A DNA stretch of 64,000 nucleotides from an uncultured Neglectibacter sp. Its GTDB lineage: Bacteria > Bacillota > Clostridia > Oscillospirales > Acutalibacteraceae. Of the stretch, positions 1-8,384 are shown piece by piece; the first letter of the stretch is position 1; each line of letters starts with the position of its first letter. Under the pieces are notes generated by a model. It was not told where the DNA came from. It worked only from the letters and a program-made list of their open reading frames with translations, and made no database searches. The stretch lies in the NCBI GenBank assembly GCA_946554335.1, contig CAMNSA010000007.1, forward strand, positions 1 to 64,000. Direction: 5' to 3'. Both the position numbers and the translations under genes were made by a program.

Positions 1-333
1 AGCACGCGCCGGTGGCGCGTTGACGCGAACCGTCCGAGCCGGCAGGCGAGAAAGCACGCGCCGGTGGCGCGTTGACGCGAGCTGACCGCCCTCTCCGTCA
101 CGGTTTCACCGTGCCACCGTCTCGGCTGCTGCATGCCGGTGGCATGCGTTTAGCAACGGTCTCACCTGCCGGTTCGGTCAGTGATGAACGGCCTCCACCG
201 GAGGCCATCACCCGGAGTGGCAACGGAGACCAGCTCGCACCAGCGGTCTCGCCTGCCGGCTCGGTCAGGTCAGAACGATTGCCACTGGCAATCTTCTCCC
301 CACCGGGACACGCTCGCCCCATAGGGAGAGGTA
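1..333. repeat. Hairpin-rich repeat array
   Basis: No gene is supported here. A 28-bp unit at 1-28 recurs exactly at 53-80. Four short palindromes share a 3-nt loop but have different stems: 5-19 (repeated at 57-71), 131-147, 190-206 and 277-293. A 25-nt segment at 157-181 recurs with two changes at 244-268, and its core appears inverted at 34-51. The stretch 90-117 and 316-333 resemble the two ends of a hairpin element found elsewhere in the window, as if the array had grown inside one. It continues to the left of the window. Confidence 0.75.
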
Positions 334-367
334 AGCTAACTACTGACTACTAAAAGCTAACGACTAC
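334..367. repeat. TAAC-rich repeat tail, copy 1
   Basis: This short AT-rich segment follows the hairpin array. It contains the spaced words CTAAC, GACTACTAAAA and CTAACGACT that recur in seven other intergenic places in the window, usually directly 3' of a hairpin element ending in GAGCCAAG or GAGGTAAG. Confidence 0.6.
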
Positions 368-384
368 CCCGAGGGAGCCAAGGG

Positions 385-420
385 CAAAAAAGAGAACCCG
401 CGGAAGCGGGTTCTCTTTTG
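385..420 (-). terminator. Rho-independent terminator of the YesMN genes
   Basis: An 11-bp perfect stem (AGAGAACCCGC pairs with GCGGGTTCTCT) with a GGAA loop is followed on the minus strand by six T residues. It lies about 40 bp past the stop of the histidine kinase gene. Confidence 0.85.
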
Positions 421-459
421 CTTTTTCTTTCAGCCTTGTTTTTCGCCATGGTCCTCGCT

Positions 460-2292
460 TTATTTGATCTGCTCCTGCATCTTCTCGAAGGGCAAAGCGG
501 GAAAGCGGACGAACACCGTCGTTCCCTTTCCCAGCACGCTCTGGAAATCCAGACCGCACTGTTCTCCAAAGGAAAGCTTCAAGCGGGAATCGATATTCTT
601 CAGGCCGTAGCCGTGAGACTCGGTGGGGTCCGTGCTGTTTAAGCCGCGCAGCTGTTCTTCGCTCATGCCGGGGCCGTCGTCCGATACCTTCAGCACCAGC
701 ATATCTCCCTCCCGGCTGCCGGTGATGGAGATGGTGCAGTGGTCGATCTCCAGATTTTCCGCCATGCCGTGCATGATGGCATTCTCCACCAGAGGCTGCA
801 GAATAATGTTGGGACAGCCCAGGGAAAGCAGTTCTTCAGGCACACGCGTTTTCAGAGTAATGGCGCCGTCAAAATGGTAATTCTCGATTTTCACATAGGC
901 TTCCACATGGCTGAGCTCCTCCCGGACTGTCACTATCTGATCGCCTTTATTCAGGCTGATCCGGTAGAATTTCGCCAGGTTCTGGGCGATCTCCGCCACC
1001 TGGGGAAGATCGTGATCGATGGCCTCCCAGTTGATCAGGTCCAGGGTATTATAGAGGAAATGGGGATTGATCTGCGCCCGCAGCGCCTTGAGCTGCGCAG
1101 CCTTTACCTCCTGCCCGGAGAAGTACTGCCGGTCCATCAGTTCCTTGAGTTCCTGGGTCATCCGAGAGAAGCTCTGAAACAGTCTGCCTATCTCGTCCCC
1201 CTCCGGGCGTTCCACCGGCACATCCAGATTGCCCTTCTGTACGGAGTTCATCATGCGGTCAAGCTGCTCCAGGCGTCTGGTATAGGAGCGGGCGATGAGT
1301 ACAGCGGCCAAAAACGCCAAGGCTACCGCCACCAGAGAAAGGCTGAGGATCACTGAACTGACAGGAGCAGTCTGCCGGGTGATCTCCTCTTCCGGAACGA
1401 GGGTGACCAGCGTCCATCCAGGGAGCTCCAGTCTTTGCTGGCGCATCAGGTACTCTTCATTTTCCAAACGCTGCGAGGTCCAGGCAGAACCTACCTCCGA
1501 AATTTCGGGCAGCGTCCCCTTCTTCTCCCAATCAGCGATCCTCGTTAGACTGCCCACAGAGGAACTGACGATATTCCCGTTTCCATCCACCAGATAGATC
1601 AGTCCGCTTTGGGTGATGTCCGACTTGGACAGGACCTCCTGAAGCATTTTTGTCTGCACGCTGATCTCCTCCACCGTCACCGGGCGGGCGGCGCCGTCTG
1701 TAGTGCGGATCACGCGGAACATGGAAAAGAGGTTGACCGTATAGAAAAGCCCCGGGATCTCTTCCTCTCTGGGGGTGGAGAAATAGACTGCTCCCCACTG
1801 CAGCTTCTCCGAGATCCCCTCAAATTCCGGATGCTCCAGCAAATCGGAATATCCCGCAAAATGCTTCCGGTTGTAGGAATAAAAGATCTCATCCGGGATA
1901 AACACTCTGGCCCGGTAGATCACATCTACCATCTCCGCAGTGGAGAAGACCTTGTCCAGCCGCAAAAACTCCCGGTACTGCACGCCGATGGAACGGTCTG
2001 CGTTGAATTCCTCAGAGGTCATGGTTTTTTGCAGGTCGGTATTATAATAGATCTGATTGGACACATTCACCATGGTATCCAGATAATTCTGGAGGAAGGC
2101 GTAGGCCTGTTCACAGGACTTCTCCGTGCTTTCCAGAAGCTGCTGCCGATAGTTTCCCGTAATAAAACGATTCAGCAGCACCATCAGCAAAAGCAGCAGA
2201 AGAACCATGACGGAGGAAAAAGTCACCGTCAGTTTGGCGCGCAGAGAATGTCCCATAAACCAGTTTTTAAAATGAGAGATAAAGCGTTTCAA
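460..2292 (-). CDS. YesM-type sensor histidine kinase
   Basis: This is a 610-residue membrane histidine kinase of the YesM/LytS class that would phosphorylate the response regulator encoded just upstream. A membrane segment lies near residues 20-43, followed by a roughly 260-residue extracytoplasmic sensor region, a second membrane segment, a HAMP linker, the His-kinase box with the motif QINPHFLYNTLDL, and a C-terminal ATPase domain with VENAIMHGM and DDGPGM. The start is TTG, overlapping the regulator stop by 4 bp (TTGA), so the two are translationally coupled. In this family the signals are usually oligosaccharides or the sugar transporter next door; no transporter gene is visible in the window, so the ligand is unknown. 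Confidence 0.92.
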   Translation of the reverse strand: MKRFISHFKNWFMGHSLRAKLTVTFSSVMVLLLLLLMVLLNRFITGNYRQQLLESTEKSCEQAYAFLQNYLDTMVNVSNQIYYNTDLQKTMTSEEFNADRSIGVQYREFLRLDKVFSTAEMVDVIYRARVFIPDEIFYSYNRKHFAGYSDLLEHPEFEGISEKLQWGAVYFSTPREEEIPGLFYTVNLFSMFRVIRTTDGAARPVTVEEISVQTKMLQEVLSKSDITQSGLIYLVDGNGNIVSSSVGSLTRIADWEKKGTLPEISEVGSAWTSQRLENEEYLMRQQRLELPGWTLVTLVPEEEITRQTAPVSSVILSLSLVAVALAFLAAVLIARSYTRRLEQLDRMMNSVQKGNLDVPVERPEGDEIGRLFQSFSRMTQELKELMDRQYFSGQEVKAAQLKALRAQINPHFLYNTLDLINWEAIDHDLPQVAEIAQNLAKFYRISLNKGDQIVTVREELSHVEAYVKIENYHFDGAITLKTRVPEELLSLGCPNIILQPLVENAIMHGMAENLEIDHCTISITGSREGDMLVLKVSDDGPGMSEEQLRGLNSTDPTESHGYGLKNIDSRLKLSFGEQCGLDFQSVLGKGTTVFVRFPALPFEKMQEQIK

Positions 2293-3860
2293 ATCAGATT
2301 GTTCTCCCGGTATTCCGACGGAGTCATCCCCGTCTGTTTTTTGAAGATCTTGGCAAAATATCCGGGATCCTCATATCCCACCTGCTCAGAGACATGATAA
2401 AGCTTGAATTGGGGGTCCCGCAAAAGCTCCTTGGCCTTCTCCATGCGCACGGAGGTGATGTACTCACTGATGGTTTTGCCCGTCTTGCGCTTAAAGAGCC
2501 CGGAAAGATAAGTAGGGGTCAGGTAAACGCTGTCCGCCAGCTGCTTGACGGAAAGGTCGCTTTTCCCATATTCCTGCCAGATGAGCCTGGTCACCCGCAG
2601 GATCACCGGGTGATTGCTTTCGTCCTTTTGGCTTTCTTCCAGCATTTCCCGGACCCGGGACAGGAGGAAGTCATTGATCGCGTCCAGGGTATCCAAAGCG
2701 CCCAGACGGCTGGTGTCCTCCTCGCTTCTTTTTCCAAGGGTCTCCCTCTGTTCTGGGAAACGGCGCAGATATTCCTTCCAGATCTCTGTCAGCAGTCCGT
2801 AATAGAAGCTTTGCAGCAGAGGACACTGCACCGCTTCGCTCTTCTGCAGGGAGCTCGCTGTCTCCTTCAGAAGCCCCTCAATCTCCCCCTCACGGCCCCT
2901 TTGCAGCTTCTGGCGGAACTCCTCGGTGATCCCCTCCTGCAAATCGAGGGGAAAAGGCCTTCGGCCGTGCAGGGCGAACCCGCTCCACCCCCGGTAGAAT
3001 ACCGTCTTTTCCGCCTCATGGGCCGTCTGATAAGAATGTTGGATCTCGGAAAGCAGATGAACGACCTCGCCCGCTCCCAGGAAAACCCGGATCCCATCGA
3101 TCTGTCGGGAACAGGCGCCGATCAGGCTGCGCATCAGCTGTCCGGCGTCCTCTATCAGCCCCCAGTCTCCTCCTATCAGGAAGACCAGCCTCCGGTTATC
3201 CCAGAATTCACAGTACAGAGCGCAGTCCTCTTTTGAAAACTTTTCCAGCCCTGCCGCCTCATAGAAGGCTTCCCGGAATTTCGTGAGGTTGACGGCGTTT
3301 TCCGAAAGGTACAGCACACAGGCCCTAAGGCAGGAGTAGACCTTGGGAAAGAGGCCGCTTTCCAAGGCGATCTGCCGCAGCTCACCCTCCTGCTCTCCTC
3401 CGCGCAGCAGCAGAAAGAAGGTCTCCCGCTTGATATAAGCCTTACCCTCCGGGGGAGCGGCCGGGTCCTTTCTGCTCCTTCTCTCCTCCAGAATAGAACT
3501 TACGGCTTTTTGCACCGCCCGACGCAAAACCTCTTTGTCCACAGGCTTTTCCACATAATCGGTGGCGCCGATCTCAATGGCGGCCTTCAGGTATTCCTTG
3601 TCGGAATAGCCGCTGATAAAAATGATCCGACAGGCGGGATAGCGCTCCCGCAGGATCCGGCACATCTCCACGCCGTTCATGCCGCGCATCCGGATATCGG
3701 AAAGCACGATGTCCGGAAGAAAATTCTCACAGATCCCGATGGCCTCCGGGCCGCTGGCGGCCGCCTGGATCATATCCACCCCCAACGCTTTCCAATCTAT
3801 GTGGCGCAGCATACCGTTTCTGGCGGCAGATTCGTCATCCACGATCAAAAGGCTTATCAT
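2289..3860 (-). CDS. YesN-type response regulator, REC plus AraC HTH
   Basis: The 523-residue protein has an N-terminal receiver domain with acidic pocket D8/D9, phosphoacceptor D55 (VLSDIRM) and K in VEKPVD, a long middle region, and a C-terminal AraC-type double HTH at about residues 425-523 with the family ending GMTPSEY. It is the transcriptional output of the coupled sensor kinase. I chose the ATG at 3860 because it begins the REC domain (MISLLIVDDE) and is preceded by AGGAGGG; the reading frame is open 72 codons further upstream but that part is not REC-like. The targets are probably sugar-utilisation genes. Confidence 0.92.
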   Translation of the reverse strand: MISLLIVDDESAARNGMLRHIDWKALGVDMIQAAASGPEAIGICENFLPDIVLSDIRMRGMNGVEMCRILRERYPACRIIFISGYSDKEYLKAAIEIGATDYVEKPVDKEVLRRAVQKAVSSILEERRSRKDPAAPPEGKAYIKRETFFLLLRGGEQEGELRQIALESGLFPKVYSCLRACVLYLSENAVNLTKFREAFYEAAGLEKFSKEDCALYCEFWDNRRLVFLIGGDWGLIEDAGQLMRSLIGACSRQIDGIRVFLGAGEVVHLLSEIQHSYQTAHEAEKTVFYRGWSGFALHGRRPFPLDLQEGITEEFRQKLQRGREGEIEGLLKETASSLQKSEAVQCPLLQSFYYGLLTEIWKEYLRRFPEQRETLGKRSEEDTSRLGALDTLDAINDFLLSRVREMLEESQKDESNHPVILRVTRLIWQEYGKSDLSVKQLADSVYLTPTYLSGLFKRKTGKTISEYITSVRMEKAKELLRDPQFKLYHVSEQVGYEDPGYFAKIFKKQTGMTPSEYRENNLI

Positions 3861-4091
3861 ACCATCCCTCCTGCTTTCTGTGTGCCTTACCGCAAACGGG
3901 CGCTTCCATCCCCCTGGAGTCTTCGCGGACAGAGATAATTCTGCACCAGAACTGGTGCAGAAACAGGAGGCGCCTCCTGTCTTTTCCCCGGCCTTTGCCT
4001 GCTGTGGGAGGGCAAGGGGAAAATTATTAGCTGAATCGTTCCTGTTTTTAGAAAATTGTGTATTCCAACCGGTCAAAAAAACTATATAATT

Positions 4092-4928
4092 TTATTTGTG
4101 GGCAGATTTGATTTTTGTGGATGGATCCCAATCGGCAGTTCCCTTGCACTGCTTTCGGTATTCTCCCGGCGACTGGCCGGTAGCCCGCTTGAAGACGCGG
4201 TGAAAATAGGAATACCCTCCGAAACCGGAATTTTCTGCGATTTCTTCCAGAGCGGCCTGGGAATACTTCATCTGTTCCATGGCAAAATCCAGGCGCACCT
4301 TCATCAGGTATTCCACCATGCTGCTTCCCGTCACCTCTTTGAAGAGGTGGGCGGCCCTGGATTCGCTTAGGGAGGTCTGGGCAGCCACATCCGCCACCCG
4401 AAGCTTTTCTACTGCGTGGTTCTCAATATATCTGCGCATTCTGGAAACGATAAAATCCGATTCTTCCATGGGCTCTTCCTCGATCTGCCGTTTGACCAGC
4501 AGGCAGAAGGTGCGAAGCAGAGATTCCAGATAGGCGTCGTCCCTTGCCTGGGGCCTGTGCCTGCTGTCCTGGATCAACAGCCGCCACAGATCCAAAAGTG
4601 ATTCGCTGGGCGGGATCCTTGTCAGCTTCTTCCCGCCGATATCCCGATACCACTGGGCGATCCACTCCCCCTGGCACATGAGATAATAGTCGCCGCTGAC
4701 ATTGCTGTCGCCGGTCGAGTCTTTTTCCTTTTTCAGTCTCAGTCTGTCTCCGGGCTCCAGTGTGAGCAGATCCCCTTTTTTCAGCGTGAACCACTGGCCG
4801 TCGTTGAGACAGGCTCCGCAGTCTCCCTGGGTCTGCAAGCGGATGAGATAGTGAGGATTTCCCTCTTTTCTTCCCGGCATATCACATTGCTGGTGAACGG
4901 AGTATCCGCACATGATAATAGAATTCAT
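4092..4928 (-). CDS. AraC-family transcriptional regulator
   Basis: A 278-residue one-component regulator. The N-terminal 150 residues look like a cupin-type ligand-binding domain (HYLIRLQTQGDCG and KKGDLLTLEPGD). The C-terminal 100 residues are the AraC/XylS DNA-binding domain with two HTH motifs and the signature GFGGYSYFHRVFKRATGQSPGEYR. It is divergent from the two TIM-barrel isomerase genes with 143 bp between start codons, so it probably controls them. The start ATG has an AAGGAGAG site and a promoter with a perfect -10 box. The effector is not identifiable. Confidence 0.9.
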   Translation of the reverse strand: MNSIIMCGYSVHQQCDMPGRKEGNPHYLIRLQTQGDCGACLNDGQWFTLKKGDLLTLEPGDRLRLKKEKDSTGDSNVSGDYYLMCQGEWIAQWYRDIGGKKLTRIPPSESLLDLWRLLIQDSRHRPQARDDAYLESLLRTFCLLVKRQIEEEPMEESDFIVSRMRRYIENHAVEKLRVADVAAQTSLSESRAAHLFKEVTGSSMVEYLMKVRLDFAMEQMKYSQAALEEIAENSGFGGYSYFHRVFKRATGQSPGEYRKQCKGTADWDPSTKIKSAHK

Positions 4929-4970
4929 TGCCCTCTCCTTTAGGCGTTTTACAGAGTTATGCTTATTTTG

Positions 4971-4999
4971 ATTATATCACTCTTTGGTAAAAAACACAA
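4971..4999 (-). promoter_or_regulatory. Promoter of the AraC regulator gene
   Basis: On the minus strand TTGTGT and TATAAT are separated by exactly 17 bp, about 45 bp before the start codon. A perfect 12-bp palindrome CATTCCGGAATG lies just upstream at 5008-5019, between the divergent genes, and is a candidate operator. Confidence 0.65.
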
Positions 5000-5071
5000 C
5001 GGCGATCATTCCGGAATGTCCGGGTAATGATACAAAAGAATCAAAATAATTTATTTTGGGAGGAACAAAAA

Positions 5072-5893
5072 ATGAACAAGATGAAAGCTGCAATGATCGG
5101 TTTTCTGCCCCGCGACGGCTCAGATCCCTATGCCGTCCTGGAAAGCTATGCCAAGATGGGCTATTCCGCCTTTGAGGGCGCCGATATGCTTCTGCGGGAG
5201 GGCGATCCTGCCGAGAACCTGAAGAAGGTCCAGTCCTTCGGCATGAAGCCGCTGGCTGTCCACCTTGGCATCAACACGGATGTAGATGTGGCGGATGTGC
5301 TGGAGAGGGCCAAGAAGACCGGCGTCAAGCGCGCCGCCAATTTCTGCGGCTGTATCGGCGGATATCGCTTCGGCGGCGGAACGCCTCCTACCTACGACGA
5401 TCTGATGGCCGAGTGCCAGCGCTTTGACAAGGCTGCAAAGGAGCTTGCCAAGGAAGGTATCTCTGTGACCTTCCACAACCATGACGCGGAATTCAAACAC
5501 ACCTTCAACGGCGTACCCGCCTTCTTCCTGATGGTGGCCAACACCGAGTACCTGAAGTTTGAGGTAGACTGCGGCTGGGTGAAGTTCGGCGGCTATGACC
5601 CTGTTACGGTGATCAATCAGCTGGGCGACCGGATCGGCGCTCTGCACATCAAGGATTATATTGAGGGACCCACTGTGGATCAGCCCACTCCTAACGGCGG
5701 TGTAAACAAGAACATGCCTCGCTTCACCACCCCCGGCACCGGCTGTCTGGACCTCAAGGGCTGCCTGGAAGCGGGACTGAAGGCCGGTATGGAATACGCC
5801 ATTGTAGAGCAGGACTTCCAGTATAACCTGACTCAGGCTGAGACCTTGCAGGCTGCTTATCTCAACATGAAGGAGACCGGCTTTGTAGAGTAA
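5072..5893 (+). CDS. Sugar phosphate isomerase/epimerase, TIM barrel
   Basis: The 273-residue protein belongs to the xylose-isomerase-like TIM-barrel superfamily (AP endonuclease 2 fold, IolE/IolI relatives). Metal-site features are TFHNHDAEF, the segment FEVDCGWVKFGG, ALHIKDY and the late Glu in YAIVEQDF. These enzymes isomerise, epimerise or dehydrate sugars and inositols; the exact substrate cannot be read here. The start at 5072 has GGGAGGA 7 bp upstream; an in-frame ATG at 5027 lacks a good site. It is followed after 51 bp by a paralogue, and both are divergent from the AraC gene. Confidence 0.85.
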   Translation: MNKMKAAMIGFLPRDGSDPYAVLESYAKMGYSAFEGADMLLREGDPAENLKKVQSFGMKPLAVHLGINTDVDVADVLERAKKTGVKRAANFCGCIGGYRFGGGTPPTYDDLMAECQRFDKAAKELAKEGISVTFHNHDAEFKHTFNGVPAFFLMVANTEYLKFEVDCGWVKFGGYDPVTVINQLGDRIGALHIKDYIEGPTVDQPTPNGGVNKNMPRFTTPGTGCLDLKGCLEAGLKAGMEYAIVEQDFQYNLTQAETLQAAYLNMKETGFVE

Positions 5894-5944
5894 GCCGGAT
5901 TCGGATCAAGCAAAAGACAAACTCGACAAGGAGGATCTGGACCC

Positions 5945-6736
5945 ATGAAGATCAGAAAGGGCGTGCAGGGCTATACTGTGCGCGATTATACCAAGACGCT
6001 GGAAGGCTACAAGGACTCTATGAAGAAGATCGCCGAGATCGGCTACGACAGCGTACAGACCGGCACTTCTCTGATGAGCCGTGAAGAGCATAAGGCCTTT
6101 TTGAAGGATCTGGGGCTGAAGATGGAGTCCGTTGGCGGCAATTATGAGGACATGGTCAATGACCCCGCCAAGGTAAAGGAAGCCATTGACAACGCTCATT
6201 TCTATGACACTCCCTATGTCTCCGTCGGCACGCTTCCCATTCCCATGAGAGAGAGCGTGGAGGGCTATAAGGAGTATGCGGCCGGCATCAATAAAATCGG
6301 CGCTCAGATGAAAAAGGAAGGCGTAAAGCTGATCTATCATCCCCATGCATTGGAGTTCTTCTCCTTTGGCGGCGGTAAGAACGGCTTTGATCTGCTGTTT
6401 GACGAGACAGACCCTGAGGCCTTCTGGTATTGCCTGGATACCCACTGGCTCCAGTCCGGAGGCAAGAACCCCCCCGACTACATTCGCAAGGTAAAGGGCC
6501 GTATGAAGATCATGCACTTCAAGGATTATAAAATCATCGGCGGCGCTTCCTATATTGAGGAAGTGATCAAGGACTTTGCCGAGGTAGGCGAAGGAAATCT
6601 GAATTGGCCCGCCATTATTGAGGCTGCCAGAGAGATCGGCATTGAGGCTGTGATCGTGGAGCAGGATAAGTGCACAAGAGATCCCTTTGACTGCCTGAAG
6701 ACCAGCTACGACAATATGGTGAAGTTTGGCCTGTAA
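5945..6736 (+). CDS. Sugar phosphate isomerase/epimerase, second copy
   Basis: A 263-residue paralogue of the preceding TIM-barrel protein. It keeps the same landmarks in the same order: KLIYHPHALEF, WYCLDTHWLQSGG, IMHFKDYK and EAVIVEQDK. An AAGGAGG site precedes the ATG. The pair is probably one transcript ending at the strong terminator at 6761-6802. Tandem non-identical members of this superfamily often catalyse consecutive steps, such as oxidoreduction partners in keto-sugar or inositol breakdown; that is inference. Confidence 0.85.
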   Translation: MKIRKGVQGYTVRDYTKTLEGYKDSMKKIAEIGYDSVQTGTSLMSREEHKAFLKDLGLKMESVGGNYEDMVNDPAKVKEAIDNAHFYDTPYVSVGTLPIPMRESVEGYKEYAAGINKIGAQMKKEGVKLIYHPHALEFFSFGGGKNGFDLLFDETDPEAFWYCLDTHWLQSGGKNPPDYIRKVKGRMKIMHFKDYKIIGGASYIEEVIKDFAEVGEGNLNWPAIIEAAREIGIEAVIVEQDKCTRDPFDCLKTSYDNMVKFGL

Positions 6737-6760
6737 GAAAAGCCTGATCTGTTGAACAGG

Positions 6761-6802
6761 GGTGCGCTGCAGAACAAAAAGCTGCAGCGCACCTTTTTCT
6801 TT
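6761..6802 (+). terminator. Terminator after the isomerase pair
   Basis: A perfect 12-bp stem (GGTGCGCTGCAG with its complement) and a 9-nt A-rich loop are followed by TTTTTCTTTC. It lies 24 bp past the stop codon. Confidence 0.92.
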
Positions 6803-6833
6803 CGATCCCTCAGTCTGCCTAAGAGATGAAGGT

Positions 6834-7110
6834 CTTCTCTTGTCCCCCCCTTTGCCTCCTCTTGGGGGGGAGCCAAGGCTCTTTCTAACGACTAATACCT
6901 AAAATCTAACAACTATCAGAAGGTGAGCCAAGGGGTGGCTCCAAAGCCGCAAACCGCAGAAACCTCTCGCCTCCCCTTTTCTAAGGGGAGGCGGTAAAAT
7001 CGAAGATTTTGACGGAGAGGTAAGAAGCTTTCCCCTATCCCCTCAGTCACGACATGGCGTGACAGCGTCCCTTGCAACAAGGGGAACCTAAGACCTGAAA
7101 GCTTCCCCCG
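6834..7110. repeat. Cluster of hairpin repeat elements
   Basis: This gene-free stretch holds at least three hairpin elements of the type scattered through the window. The first, at about 6845-6880, pairs C-rich and G-rich arms and ends in GAGCCAAGG followed by a TAAC-rich tail at 6884-6917. The second at 6970-7022 has GCCTCCCCTT/AAGGGGAGGC arms and ends in GGAGAGGTAAG. The third at 7033-7088 contains CAGTCACG-ACATGG-CGTGACAG between CCCCT/AGGGG arms. Confidence 0.7.
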
Positions 7111-7141
7111 TATAAGCGGAAAGAAAAAGCAAGCTAAAAAA

Positions 7142-7189
7142 GTTCTAAATAGAACCTTGACAAAAAATAGTTCTATACAGTACTATTAT
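7142..7189 (+). promoter_or_regulatory. marR promoter with two candidate operators
   Basis: TTGACA at 7157-7162 and TACTAT at 7181-7186 (18-bp spacer) form a promoter about 20 bp before the start codon. A perfect palindrome GTTCTA-AA-TAGAAC at 7142-7155 sits just upstream of the -35 box. A 20-bp imperfect palindrome (7167-7186) covers the spacer and -10 box and shares the word GTTCTATA. This layout suits autorepression by the MarR protein encoded downstream. Confidence 0.75.
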
Positions 7190-7207
7190 TGTGAAAGGAG
7201 GAACAAG

Positions 7208-7681
7208 ATGGATACTCGGACGGGATTTTTGATCTCGCAGATCAAACGGGTACAGGACAGGATCTTTGAGCGGCTGCTTCAGGATTGTGGAGTGGAGGAA
7301 TTCAACGGTCCTCAGGGACGCATTTTATATCTGCTGTGGCAGAGAGAGGGTGTTCCTATTGTGGAACTGGCACAGAAAACCGGGCTTGCAAAGAACACCT
7401 TGACCTCCGTGCTGGGACGAATGGAGGAAAAGGGTCTGATCCTCCGAGAACAGAGTGAAATTGATCGCCGCAGGACAATCATCACCCTGACAGAGAAGGC
7501 CCGCAGCGCTCAAAAAAGCTATGAAGCGGTATCTCAGCAGATGAATGAGCTTTTTTACCAGGATTTTTCGGAAAAAGAAGCTGCTCTGCTGGACGGACTT
7601 TTGGACCGGGTGCTTTTCAACCTCACCCACTGCGAAGAAGAATGGAAACATAAAAAGCGGCAAAAGAACGGAAAGGAGTGA
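7208..7681 (+). CDS. MarR-family transcriptional regulator
   Basis: A 157-residue winged-HTH protein. The N-terminal helix for dimerisation is followed by the recognition region VELAQKTGLAKNTLTSVLGRMEEKGLI and the wing with ReQSEIDRRRTII, typical of MarR. The ATG at 7208 has GAAAGGAGGAA upstream and lies just after a promoter with palindromes, so an upstream in-frame start at 7157 is excluded because it is inside the -35 box. Its stop overlaps a GTG codon and is 5 bp before the flavin-reductase ATG, so the two genes are one operon. The inducer is unknown; family members often sense phenolics or oxidants. Confidence 0.9.
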   Translation: MDTRTGFLISQIKRVQDRIFERLLQDCGVEEFNGPQGRILYLLWQREGVPIVELAQKTGLAKNTLTSVLGRMEEKGLILREQSEIDRRRTIITLTEKARSAQKSYEAVSQQMNELFYQDFSEKEAALLDGLLDRVLFNLTHCEEEWKHKKRQKNGKE

Positions 7682-7686
7682 ATCAT

Positions 7687-8280
7687 ATGGCAAAGATCAC
7701 CAGCGAAATCGGAAACGATTTCTGCCCTCAGGCGTTATTTTTATACGGGAACTGGAAAGAGGACGGCACACCGAATTTCGGTTTGTTCTGCTGGTTTAGC
7801 TATGTACACATCGCGGACGGAGAGGACGAGGGGCTTGGAGCGATGGCCTGTATCGGAGAGGAAAAGCTTACAAAGGACCTGATCCGCAAAAACGGGGTAT
7901 TTTCCGCCAATCTGGTCACCGAGAAGCTGCTGCCCCTGGCAGACTATTACGGCAATGTAAGCGGGCGGGAAACACCCGATAAGATGAAGCTGCTTCCCAC
8001 TGTGGAAAGGGGCCGGGTGCTGGATGTTCCCACCATTGCGGAAAGTCCGGTAAGCTTTGAGCTGAAGGTGCTTCAGGAGCTTCCCCTTGCCAAGGGCAGC
8101 GATCTGTTTTTATGTAAAATCTGCAATGTGACCCTGGAAGAAGAACTGAGAAAAAACACCCCTTTCCCAGAGCGCTTGCGTCTGGCCGCTCCGATCATCA
8201 CATCCGGAGAGCAGAGCTACAATTCTTTGACCGGAGAGTATTTGGGAAAATGGGGAGAGCCACAGAGAAAGCTGTTTTAA
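7687..8280 (+). CDS. Flavin-reductase-like FMN-binding protein
   Basis: A 197-residue protein of the flavin reductase-like split-barrel family (FMN-binding). Landmarks include the N-terminal strand region QALFLYGNWKEDGTPNFGLFCW, the KNGVFSANLVTEKL segment that typically binds flavin, and the late SYNSLTGEYLGKWGE. Enzymes of this type reduce FMN with NAD(P)H or bind FMN in electron transfer. The start ATG has AAAGGAG 8 bp upstream. Cotranscription with a MarR gene suggests induction by a toxic compound or redox stress; the substrate is not identifiable. Confidence 0.8.
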   Translation: MAKITSEIGNDFCPQALFLYGNWKEDGTPNFGLFCWFSYVHIADGEDEGLGAMACIGEEKLTKDLIRKNGVFSANLVTEKLLPLADYYGNVSGRETPDKMKLLPTVERGRVLDVPTIAESPVSFELKVLQELPLAKGSDLFLCKICNVTLEEELRKNTPFPERLRLAAPIITSGEQSYNSLTGEYLGKWGEPQRKLF

Positions 8281-8384
8281 GAGCATAATGTCTATTTGTC
8301 CCTTGGAAGCTGTAAACAGTTTTCGCCGAGAGAAATTCTCCCACTCATCTGCACGACCCAATGTTTTTTGTAAAAGTTAAAAGC

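Noticed and set aside
1-333. Possible CRISPR array
   Set aside because: The repeated segments are of unequal length and spacing, include inverted copies and hairpins in the spacer-like parts, and no cas gene is near.
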